Source: Ctenosaura bakeri | Lineage: Eukaryota > Chordata > Lepidosauria > Squamata > Iguanidae | Reading direction: 5' to 3' | Assembly: GCA_948474755.1 (NCBI GenBank) | Contig: CAOLHI010001022.1 | Span: forward strand, 248,001-312,000 | Length of the DNA stretch: 64,000 bases | Shown here: positions 22,551-32,890 of the stretch, piece after piece | Numbering within the stretch: position 1 is the first letter of the stretch | Layout of the letters: each line of letters opens with the position of its first letter | Program-made: the position numbers and the translations under genes | Notes under the pieces: model-generated | Seen by the model: only the letters and a program-made list of their open reading frames with translations | Database searches by the model: none | Told to the model about the DNA's origin: nothing

Positions 22551-23047
22551 TACAGGAAGCCCCTGCCTTTTGACACCCTGTTATCTGACAATTCACTCTT
22601 TCAGTTCTTCCAAATTAAGGACAAATTCCATTAATTCGACGTGAGGTCTGCTGTTTTGTCAGTTCTTCTTATCTACAGAGGTTGGCTTGGGACTGCTCAC
22701 ACACACGTGCATTCCCAAATCTTACCTACAGAAAGAGCAGATACCCTGGCAGAATTAATGGAAATTGTCTGTATTGTAAGCATTGAAACAGTGGGCTTCC
22801 ATCAGCTGTTCTTGCCTACAGAGGCTCACTTGGGACTCTGCATGCACTGCTTGCAAAAACAGCTTGAGGGGGAAGGCACCAAACCAACTTAGAGACTTTA
22901 CAAGCAGTGCACACATGTGGTCAGGTACTAAGAGACCTTCCATAAGTCCTTCATGTTCCCTACAGTACATAGGTCCTGCTTTTCAACCATTTCTGCTTTC
23001 TGATAGTTCCCGTTCCTAACTTGTCAGATAAGCAGGGGAAGCCTGTA
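22551..23047 (+). mobile_element. Non-autonomous DNA transposon with CAGG(A/C)..CCCCTG inverted termini (497 bp)
   Basis: The left end is TACAGGAAGCCCCTGCC. The right end, reverse-complemented, is TACAGGCTTCCCCTGC. The inverted similarity continues for about 26 bp into a TGACA block. TA at both edges fits a Tc1/mariner-type target duplication. No transposase is encoded. A second copy in the opposite orientation lies 1.5 kb to the left. Confidence 0.75.
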
Positions 23048-23227
23048 GTCAGATCTATAGCAATGTTCAAACAAAGACCACAGCTTTAGAATATAACTTG
23101 TTTATTGTGTTTACGGTAGGTGAGGCAAGTCTTCTATGATTACTACCCAACCAAGAAAAGGGAGTTGTTTGTTTCTGGTTTTTAATCAACTGCCACAAAA
23201 CAATGGGTCAAGGACGGTTTTTGTACA

Positions 23228-23257
23228 ATCAATCAATCGATCGATCGATCAATCAAT
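23228..23257. repeat. (ATCA/ATCG)n microsatellite
   Basis: 'caatcaatcaatcgatcgat' continues as 'cgatcaatcaat': ATCA units with a central block of ATCG units. Confidence 0.9.
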
Positions 23258-23727
23258 TTTGTACTAGAATCTACCCTTAGAGCTGCCAAAGAGATACTGC
23301 ACTCTTTTCCCCCTCCACCTCAATATTTGTTTCATTCCTCTCTCAGTTCTGCTCCCTTACTCAAAGAAATAAATGTAGGACATTTCATCATAATATTTGT
23401 TTTGCTTTTTAATTCAAAAATAATTTCTGGAAATCTCAGACATAATGAGTCTTCCACCCATTTTGAGCCCAGTTAAATGTAACAGACTGAAAGATAATTC
23501 TAATCAACGGGTTTTAACTTGTGTGACAAATTCTAGCCATGACAGAATTGTAGTGGATAAAAGAAATATCTAGACGACCTATAGAAACTTCTGCTTTAGA
23601 TGAGGCACATAAAGAAAATAGTTTCAAGTCACATAATTTTATTTCAAGAGAAAAGGTTACGCAAAGATATGTTATTATTTATTGAGCTGACTGAAGATGC
23701 TTAGCAGTAAATATCTTCCTTTCAGAT

Positions 23728-23803
23728 CAATATATTATTATTGCTGTTGTTGCTGCTGCTATTATTATTATCATCATTATTACTATTATCATTATTAAGA
23801 AGT
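23728..23803. repeat. Compound trinucleotide repeat (ATT/GCT/ATC)
   Basis: Runs of ATT, TGTTGC/TGCTGC, ATT and ATC/ATT units in series. Confidence 0.85.
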
Positions 23804-23938
23804 AATGTATTCAGAATAACATCATTACCTTTGACATGTTACTTTAAAGCAAGACGCTGATAGTGTTAATTAGCACAAATGGCAATGGATTTTTCCGCTG
23901 AACAAGCAATATTTACTCACCACTGTTTAAACAAATGC

Positions 23939-24105
23939 AGCAATAATAATAATGACAAAAACAACAACAGCAACAACAAATTATTTCTTACCCATCTCTC
24001 TACAAGACTTGAGGCAGGGTAAACACAGATTAAAACACAACTAAAATACACAAAACCATTTAAAAAAACTAATTTAAAAATTCATTGTTTAAAATTGAAT
24101 GGGTA
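23939..24105 (-). mobile_element. L2-like 3' end with AAT/CAA tail
   Basis: The plus strand has 'caataataataatgac..acaacaacagcaacaaca', then 'aattatttcttacccatctctctacaagacttgaggcagg', then AC-rich sequence. This is the inverted L2 terminus layout (tail, then cccgcctc..gaggcgg, then UTR). Confidence 0.5.
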
Positions 24106-24450
24106 GACCTGCAGTAAGTTGTTTTCTTGCAAGCAATAGGCAATACATTATCTTTTTATAAAAGTAATATCCCAAGCTCTAAATCAGACTAACCTAGAAG
24201 TGATTAGCTATTAGTGCTGACCACAGGATGATGCAGCCAGTAGCTATTTTTGCAACAACTACAGCAAAATAACACTAATTGTTTCTTTAGAGATGTGGTA
24301 TATTACTATTTCTACAATTAAATCTATTTCCTGAAAGCCTTTTTTGAGTCAGACAGAATTGCATTTTGTCACTTTATCAAGGCCTATGATCAAACAAACC
24401 ATGTCTCCTTATTTTATTACCAAAAAGAAATAAAGGGCTAAATTCTAGTG

Positions 24451-24552
24451 TTAGTTCCAACTAGAGTAGATCCATTGAATCAATGGGACTTCTATAAGTG
24501 TTGATTTAATAAGTCTAAATCATTTAATGGGTCTATTCTAGCTGAAACTAAT
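24451..24552. mobile_element. Palindromic MITE-like element (about 100 bp)
   Basis: The left arm TTAGTTCCAACTAGAGTAGA, continuing as TCCATTGAATCAATGGGACTT, is matched by the reverse complement of the right arm, ATTAGTTTCAGCTAGAATAG, continuing as ACCCATTAAATGATTTAGACTT. The arms are about 41 bp with roughly 80 percent identity and a short spacer. The element is essentially all arm, with no coding capacity. Confidence 0.7.
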
Positions 24553-25439
24553 GACTGCATTTAACCCCAAAGTTCCAAAAGTCAGTTGGAATCAAGTTTG
24601 AAAGCTTGTGTCTGAAATGTCTCTTCTACACTGTTACTGAACTCTGGAACTTCTAATAGCTAGCAGCAACATCTGCATGACAAACTAATGTATATAAAAC
24701 CAGCAGTAGCAACAGAATATAGGAAACAACCTTTTTCTCAGTAATTAGTGCCTTTACTATCAGTATATCTATGAGGGAATGGAATGAGAAGGGAAGGCAA
24801 AGACAAACAAACGAAAACCTTAAGCCTGCAATACAATGGCAACTACAGGAAAGTCCAATTTGAATTTAAACTTTTCTGTTGCTTGCCTCCAAAGCAACAA
24901 AATTCCAGAGAAAATACACAGACTGTGTTGCAAGAGGAAAGATGTCCTCAGGTTCCATCTTTATGACCATCTGCACATGATAAATCTCTCCCTCCTCCAA
25001 AGTCACATACTCTTTTTTTCAACTCACTGAAAATCTGGTTTGCATCTTAAGCTACCCATTAGACAACTATTAATATTGAAGCCCTCTTCTACTGTACAGA
25101 TGTCTGGCATATAGCTATAAGTCAATGGCATTTTTCTGTTTGTTTTTTCTGTTAGGCACAATTAAGTGTCAGGGAGACAAGTTTAGAAAACTCACTATAC
25201 ACAGACAGTGTAGTGAAACTCTGTGCATTTTTTTTAAAAAAACTAAATCTAAATCCATCCACTTGTACAATTTGACACCAATGGGTACCTTAACTCCTGG
25301 AGTAGATTCTTATGGTGAGCAGCAGCTCATTGTTGTCCAAAGATTACCCCAAAATTTACTCAATAGTGGAAAAAATATGTGTGTGATTACCTTCAAGGCT
25401 GGAGCAGAAATTCTATACACTTATCTGAGAATAACTCCC

Positions 25440-25720
25440 TAAGGGGCAGCTCCACTGCATCTCGGCCCTCCCTCCATTCCAACTGCCACTGCTCTGACCT
25501 CTGAGAAAGAGAAGAGTGGACAGTGTTTACTGGACTTAATCGCCTCCCCCTTTTACCCTGTGTGTCAGGTCTTATTTAGACTGTAAACCTGAGGGGCAGG
25601 GAGCTGTCAGATTAACAATTTATAAGCTGCTCTGGGAGACTCTGTGGCTGACAAGTGGGATATAAATACTAGAAAGAAAGAAAGAAAGAAAAAAAAAGAA
25701 AGAAAGAAAGAAAGAAAATT
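25440..25720 (+). mobile_element. LINE/SINE-like 3' end with (GAAA)n tail
   Basis: It holds 'gactgtaaacctgaggggcagggag', then 'aatttataagctgctctggg', then 'caagtgggatataaatac', and a GAAA tail of about 45 bp (25672-25718). This layout (a 'ttgtaagccgctctgag..ataaatac' motif before a simple tail) is a common sauropsid retroposon 3' end. Family not assigned. Confidence 0.55.
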
Positions 25721-27989
25721 GTATCTTCTTTCTGAGTAGACCACAGGGCCATAAATGCTTCTGCTGAAATTCAGATCTGTATATTTATTTATTTTTCTAC
25801 TCTAGCAGTTGCGTGCAGAACCACATTTTTAAATACATTGCTTATGAGGGTAGAGGTGCCATCACTGGATACATAAACAGACAAACTAAACCCTAAGCCT
25901 ACAGTGATTCATGCTCCAGTTATCAGCAGACTGGACTACTCTAGTAGATTTTATGTTGAGCTGTCCTTGAAAGGCAATCTACATGCTTCAATTTGTGCAG
26001 AATGCAGTTGTTGTTTTTTAAAAATTGATAACTTCATTCTTCATTTAATTCCATTCTTCATTTAAAAAATAGACTTCCCATGACAGTTTTTCATGCATAT
26101 TAGAATTTTTATCTCTGATCAATAGAGCAACTTATATCATAAGGATCTATTGGTTATTAACGTGCTTCATCTCTCTTGGAGTCACAGCTTACTGTGATGT
26201 CCAAATAGGTTCCATAAGTTTTTAACAACACACAGTGAATAGCACCTAAGCATTTTTCTGCCTTTTCTTTTGAAGCAAAGCTGCTCTAGAAAGATAAAAT
26301 AAAACACAGAGTGGTGAATTGGACCTAAGTAGGGAAACAGAACCTTTTCTTTGCCCAGCATACCCTTTCTCTGCAACACCCCAGATGTCTTCCTCATATG
26401 GAATGGAAAACACCATTTGTTCCTCTCTGCTTTCTCCAGCATTGGCCCTGCCATACCACAAGAAGCTTTTACTGTTGCTTACTTAATTATGCAATAGGTG
26501 ACCTGTATGTCATGCAAAAGCTCTGGAGCTTTTTAAAGACTGTAATCCACAAACCTGGACATAATTTTTTTATTCCCATCATCTCATACCCAGATGTAGG
26601 AACTACAAAGGTTTTTTTTTTAAAAAAAAAAAGTTTTCATAAGCAATACAAAATAATGAAAAATTAGACCTTCTCAAATTTTCATGGAAGAGCAGAACTA
26701 TAATATCTAGTTAGATGCTAACTTGTGATACATAGGAAACCATGCAGTGGCCACAGGGTGTGCAATTTCTATGGACTCTTACCTCTGCATTGATCATTAC
26801 ATAAGTTGCTCCTGCTACTATGTAAAAATGAAACCATTTGAGATATTTTGAATACATTTCATGATGTCTAAGTACTCTGCGTAATTTTTTTCCAAGTCCT
26901 GGTTTGAAAGGATTTAACCAAGCAAAGAAAAATATTGCAAGAACTTCCCATCCCCTGTTCAAAAATATATATTCATTCCAGCTCAAGTCACGTTTAAGAC
27001 AACATTAGATAAGCTTTTGCTGAGATTGTGGAAATATTGGTTTGCATAAATATTGATAAGTTTTCTGGCTACATGGACACTATACAGAAAAGCTGTTTCG
27101 TCTCACATATACAGATTTCTGGGATAAAAACAATTATAATAAAACTCTTAATAAAATTAAGAGTCCACATGGCTCCCTTCCAAGTTAAACTACACATTGA
27201 CTTCTGTGTTCAGGATTCCAACAAATGAGAGGTCTTAACATGAAGATTCTCAAGCCCAGTAAAAACTTTAAATCTTGATAACATTTCTGGGAGCAGTAAA
27301 GAGTCTTCTGGGAAACACAGTTACAATATTACATTCTGTATAATGCTAAAAGTGACCTGAGGTACCTTCAGTCAAACAAGTAATATAGAGATCATTTTAA
27401 AAGACATAGAAAAATAAGTTCAACAATAAATATAATAAGAAAACATATTAATTAACAGAATTAATAAAAATTATGTTGAGCTTTTATGGCCATTCTCCCA
27501 AAATAAGATATCCATTGGTCCAAAAGAGTGAGTGCTGCCAGGTTATTAGGAATGTTATAATTTACACATTAATTACCTAAAGCAGAATGAACATGTAGTT
27601 GCGTAACATTTCTAAGTAAGGATCTTGTTTGCTTCTTAAATGTTGCTATTGCCCTTGAAAATGTACCCAGACTGCTATATAGTTAAATGCACTCAGTTCT
27701 GGAGATTATAAGTATATGCAGATAGAACAACTGAGGTTATCTTCCACTGTGGTTTAGGGGCTCTGGCTGAATGATACATAAGCAAAATAGGGAGTGGGTT
27801 GAAATGAACTTTTATATTACTACTACAGACAGGATAAAGAGAATCTTTAAAAATAGGAAATAGACCAGCCAGCCCACCTCTGACACCGGGGGGGCATCTA
27901 GAACAGATTACTATGCCGTCATTCTGTGAGCATCTAGAAAAGAATGTATTGGTTGCTAAGAGCCAAAAGAGGATTATCAAAAGAAAGCC

Positions 27990-28490
27990 ACATCAGGAAG
28001 GCTTGGACTCAAATCCTATGATGAACATTTCAAACAGCCAGATAAAGTTAGCCTGCAGGAGAAAAAATTAGGATGAGAAATGGTAGCTATCTTCAAATAC
28101 TTCAGGTAGGCGGCATGTAGGGAAGAGAGCAAAGGCACCCCCCCCCCGGAACAAATCTTGTGAATAAAACCCTGTGATAGGTTCACTTAAGTGTCGCCGT
28201 AAGTCAGAAATGATTTGAATGCACAGACGATGAGAGGGCACACAGACTTGTCTTCTATGGTTTCAGCAGGCAAGCCTAAGGCAAGTGGCAGAAATTGCAG
28301 GGAAACCAATTTACCTAAACATCAGGATAACTTCCTAATAGTAAAAGAACCTGGACACTGGAACAAACTCCCTTTCAGAAAGTAAGCTCTCCACTAGAGC
28401 TTATCTAAGGAGATGATTTATACTGCTGTTGTATTAGAGATCCTTCACTGAAACAACGATTAGCTCTGATGACTTCCAAGATAACTTTTA
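27990..28490 (+). mobile_element. CR1 LINE fragment, split by a SINE
   Basis: Two CR1 blocks on the plus strand are in correct order. At about 28050-28128 a 'SLQEKK..G..VAIFKY'-like segment is readable (compare [17 protein letters not shown] in the copy at 1468). At 28234-28490 the 'ctaaacatcaggataacttcc' block (NLRKNF) and the following 'ggaacaaactcc' block (WN-L) can be seen. The two are separated by about 105 bp containing a SINE 3' part. Confidence 0.75.
28150..28233 (+). mobile_element. Sauria-type SINE 3' part nested in CR1
   Basis: 'aaaccctgtgataggttcac' then 'gtcgccgtaagtcagaaatg' and 'atttgaatgcaca' are the body and tail of the SINE type seen at 48791-49372. A C-run precedes it. The tRNA-like head is missing. 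Confidence 0.75.
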
Positions 28491-30746
28491 ATAATCTGTG
28501 ATTCTAAAGCTACCTAGCAGAGAAGGGAGAACAGTAGAGAATGCTGCCAGCTTTGTAATTTTGCTAGGGAACAAAAACAGATCAGTAATTCTATTATCAC
28601 ATTGCCACTCCTGCTCCCTGAACCCGGAATGGCAGCTCCCTGTTTACAGACTTTATTATTTATACCAAGATCTCATTGCCTGTATGTCTTCGTATTGAAC
28701 AAACAGCGCATGATCTATTGGATGTTCTTCTATCTAGAGTCTATTGGAATGACTTGTGTAGAAGAACTTCCTGATTATGCTATTGTTCCTATTTCACTTG
28801 TACATACTTCACTCCTTCCTTGAGTCTTTAAGATAGGGAGTTAGTTATGTATCTAAAAATATACTGGCCAATGTACTGTGAAGACAAATGTCCTCTGAAT
28901 GAATAGTATTCAAACATACTATTTTAAAGTTTCATCTAATTATGTTAAAATGGAATTTTTAAAACTGACACATTGGGTTATTATAACCAACTGCATATTG
29001 TCAAATGACATAAATTCTCAAACCAACTGGAATCTAGCTGAAGAATATTTCTATGCCTACAAGCAATACTACTGTGTAAATACTAAGGCTTTTTTAATTT
29101 CCATCCATTAACCATGTGTGCTCCCTATGTACTATGAACATCTCATGACTGATGTAATCTAATTTGAAACCTAGCATCTTTCCTTTGCCTTTCATCCTTA
29201 GAAACATGAAATGTCTTTCATTCTGATTCTTAGTAATTTGGAACCATTATACATGTATCCTTACCTTGGGGTTATGATATTACTCTTTATAAGAACTAAC
29301 CTTATTTTTAGGTTTATACATGTGTGTAGATTCTTTGCAGCATGCCATCTACAATAAAAGACATTTATGCCTCTACACTGTGATTGACAGTTCAGAAGTA
29401 GTAATTAATTTGGAGATGTGTGTCCACATTTAGCCAGTAGATAAGACATGCTTAACACGTTTTAGCTACTTGACAAGCTTCTTAAATCTATACCAAAAAT
29501 TCTGAAATAAGCCTTCCAGCATTATTATTTTTTAAGCATTGACAGTTCACATGAGCTATTCAAGACAAGGAAAAAAGAAAGACCCTTGCCTAAGGAGCTG
29601 GTTCTAAAGTGAGAAGAACTGGCAACAATCTAGGGAATCCAGAGAATGCTACAACATAGAGCTCGATCTTGTGAAATACAAGCAACAAATACTATTAGTG
29701 AGGAGTAATATTTAAACTTGATCTCTAAAAACAAAAGCTATGTATTTTTATATACACTATATTAATCTATAAGATTTTTCAATGACACATCATGATATAT
29801 GAAAAACTTTATACTATCAAAACACACTTTTTAATTCCAATTTTATTTTGAGACATTTTAATTGAGCATCCTGAGCTAAATTAATCTTTTTTTCTATTTA
29901 AATTGTCCAATCTGACTTTAAACAAAAAAATATCCAAGGCAGGTATGATCACAAGCCCTGACACTGTATATTCCACCTTTCATAGGGACAATTTTTTTTA
30001 ACGTAATAACATGGGAAAGAAAAGACCTTGTCCACATAAATAATCTTAGGGTGGTACAAACATGCCATAAGTTACTATAGTATATGCTAAGTTGCCTGTG
30101 TCAAAGCACACACTTCCTAAGCCTGACACCAACATACGTTCACTTGTCCTGCCAGATGAGGATGGCTACTTTAGTCAGGCTAAAGGATAAGCTTGCCAGG
30201 TGTGAGAAGGCGAGAAGATCTGTGGACATTCTTCATCGTTTCTCCTATCATTGCTTGCTCGATCTTTCTGCTGATTCCCTCAGATATTTTTGATCTATCT
30301 TGAATTTTCAGGACTGCTCTACGTTTTGCTCTGATCATTGAGCTCTTATCATTGGTCCCCTCTTTCTTCTACTGTTCTTGTAATCTTCTAATAGCTTTCA
30401 AAATTTTTCTTCTGTTCCTATATTTCACATATGCCTTGCTCTCGCCATTTCCTTCCTATTGCTTCTTCCTTTGTTAACTGGGCTCCTTCATAAATCCAAA
30501 AGAACAACCAGAATTCCCTTACTCTGCCCATTCTCTTCTTTACAATGGGTAACTACCTCGCAACATTTAACTTAGGGTCAAGAGGTACATCTTACCCTAA
30601 TGCCTTGGGTCCAACAGCATCTGGAGGACCACAATCTAGGTACAGAATGTGCATCTCAAGGAAGCCTTGAATTGGGTTACCAATAAGATTTTCATAACAA
30701 ATCAAAACTCTAAAAAGCTTTGGAGAAAATAAATAGTTGGGATGAT

Positions 30747-30981
30747 GTTTAAAAGACAGCTTGAGCTTGTTTGGAGATTCAAGCAGGGGAGGGCAACTAC
30801 TGTATACCCTTGACTGAAGAATGGTACACTCCTATCTGGGATGGTCACCCTCTTCCACCAAGCATGCAGCTTTGGAAGGGACACACATGGAATGGTGAGG
30901 GAGGAAGGGGACACCCGCCTAGCCAGCCAGATCAGCTGACGCAGCCAGATTGCCCTTACATTCGAGGTTTAAAAGACAGCT
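30747..30981. repeat. Anonymous 205-bp insert flanked by a perfect 15-bp direct repeat
   Basis: GTTTAAAAGACAGCT occurs at 30747-30761 and again at 30967-30981. Between them lie 205 bp, GC-richer than the intron, containing 'gcaggggagggcaact' and 'ccgcctagccagccagat'. The repeat length suits a retrotransposition target-site duplication, but the insert has no poly-A or simple tail and I do not recognise it. Confidence 0.6.
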
Positions 30982-32580
30982 GATGCCCTGCACCTCACAT
31001 ATTAAAACTTGATGATTTTCTGATTTTGCTCATGGCAGAGAAAAGATTAATATTTTCTCCCTTTATCTATTTATACATATAAGCTAATGACAGAGGGTCA
31101 CAGTGTTGAAAATTTCAATTACCACCCAAACCCACAAGCAAGAGGAGAACACAGAATGGTTTGACAGCATTTTTTCATTTTCCAACTCATGAGACTGAGG
31201 CAGTCTGTGCTTTCTCACAACAAAATGTACAATTTTCACATCATAAATTGTTTGGCTGCTACCATTTTTGGTTAGCATCTCCCTGCACTTACGTCCATGG
31301 GAAAGGCTATTACAATGCTGCGGCAGAAAGGAAACAAAGTATTCAGTGTTTTCACTTACATCTGGGCACAAATACAAGGTTAACAGCAACACAGAAAGAT
31401 TGTCCATAAAAACAGATCCTGAGGAATTGAATTATAAAATGTAATTTTCAGTTTTAACAACATTTTTCTCTTGCATTATACTTTGACTTCAGCTGTTTCC
31501 TTCATCACTTATCTGCTCATGAGTGTTTCATAAACAGGAAACAATAGTACGCAAAGTAGTCAAACCAATTAACACCTCCCTTTAAATTTCAAGCAGTCAC
31601 AAAACTTCTTGCTAAAATGACTACCTAGGAAAGCCTACGAGTCACTTTCCCTGTTTATGTGGCTAAAGATGTTCATTGAATAATATAGCAATTATTAACC
31701 AGAAAATAAGTAGTTCAAGCAACAAGTTGCTACAACTTTTTGTGTGTAGGGTTACTATTCTATTGCACACTGTCCAAATGGAAGTTATTTTCCTCCTGTA
31801 GAAGTCCTTTTTACTCCTTCCCCAGTCATACAAAATAGGAAGACATAACAAATCACCTTTGATGCTTATAAAAATCAGGCCAAAGTTCTGAATGTTCTTG
31901 GACAAGTGATGCCCACATTATTTCTCAAACTTTTTTTAAAAACCTAGTAGTCTTTCAGAATGAAGATGATGCTTAGAATGCTCTAGGCTTAAAAGGGTTA
32001 TGAGCAATACAGTGTTTGACAGAAAGGCTCAACCAGAATAAGGTAATTGATTAATCGAGCATACAGCCTGCTGCAAGAAAGAAATTCATGCATTTCCCAA
32101 TTACTATTCATAGTAAGTTCACACATTAATAAAAACTGAAATTTTCTATGTGTGGTAAGATGAAGGCCTGCATGCAACTCCACCACACGCAAGCAGTAAT
32201 ATCTGAATCTGGTCATACAATGAGCCAAATATTCATATTCTTTCTATCTCAGAAAAGTGCAGAGGTTACAGAATGTGGAGTATCACTGTGGAAGCAGTGA
32301 ATATGCACCTTGAAACTGATTCTGTAACTGCAGCAAACTGAAAGGTCACAACATGACGGGGGCTGCCAATGTCAGCATGCATTAGACTCACCTGGGGCCA
32401 ACATTATGGAAGGAACATAGCATGCAAACCCATTTGCCTACAGATAGAATCACGGAGAACCAGCCTACAGCTAAAACCACAATGGGCCAGTAGAATTTTC
32501 TACTATCATGATATTTTCTATCAGCTGCTGTGATTGCAGAAGTATTTGCAAAGTCACTGCACTGCTATTCATACATAGAT

Positions 32581-32890
32581 TACCATATATCCTTGTGTAT
32601 AAGTCGATCTTCTGTATAAGGTAAGGGCAGATTTTGAGGCCAAAATTATGGAATTTAATATGACCTGTGGTTAGTTGAGAGTTATTCCACAGAGAATAGA
32701 AAATACCAGAGTTCTCCTGGAACAGATTAAACTCTTGTTGTTTGCATTTTACTCAAATAAGGGAATGGTTCCTTTTTTTGGTAAGAGTTAAGATTCAGTA
32801 CTTACAAGACTGACCTGTGGATATGTTGATCTAGGTTTATTGGGTCAATGTTTTGACTAAAATTTGACTTATACATAAGTATATACAGTA
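32581..32890. mobile_element. MITE with TACCATATA..TATACAGTA termini (310 bp)
   Basis: The left end is TACCATATATCCTTGTGTAT, continuing AAGTCGA. The right end, reverse-complemented, is TACTGTATATACTTATGTAT, continuing AAGTCAA. About 28 bp of inverted repeat with few mismatches, with TA at each edge (mariner-like duplication). It resembles the widespread 'accgtatatactcgagtataag' repeat of reptiles. No coding region. Confidence 0.75.
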
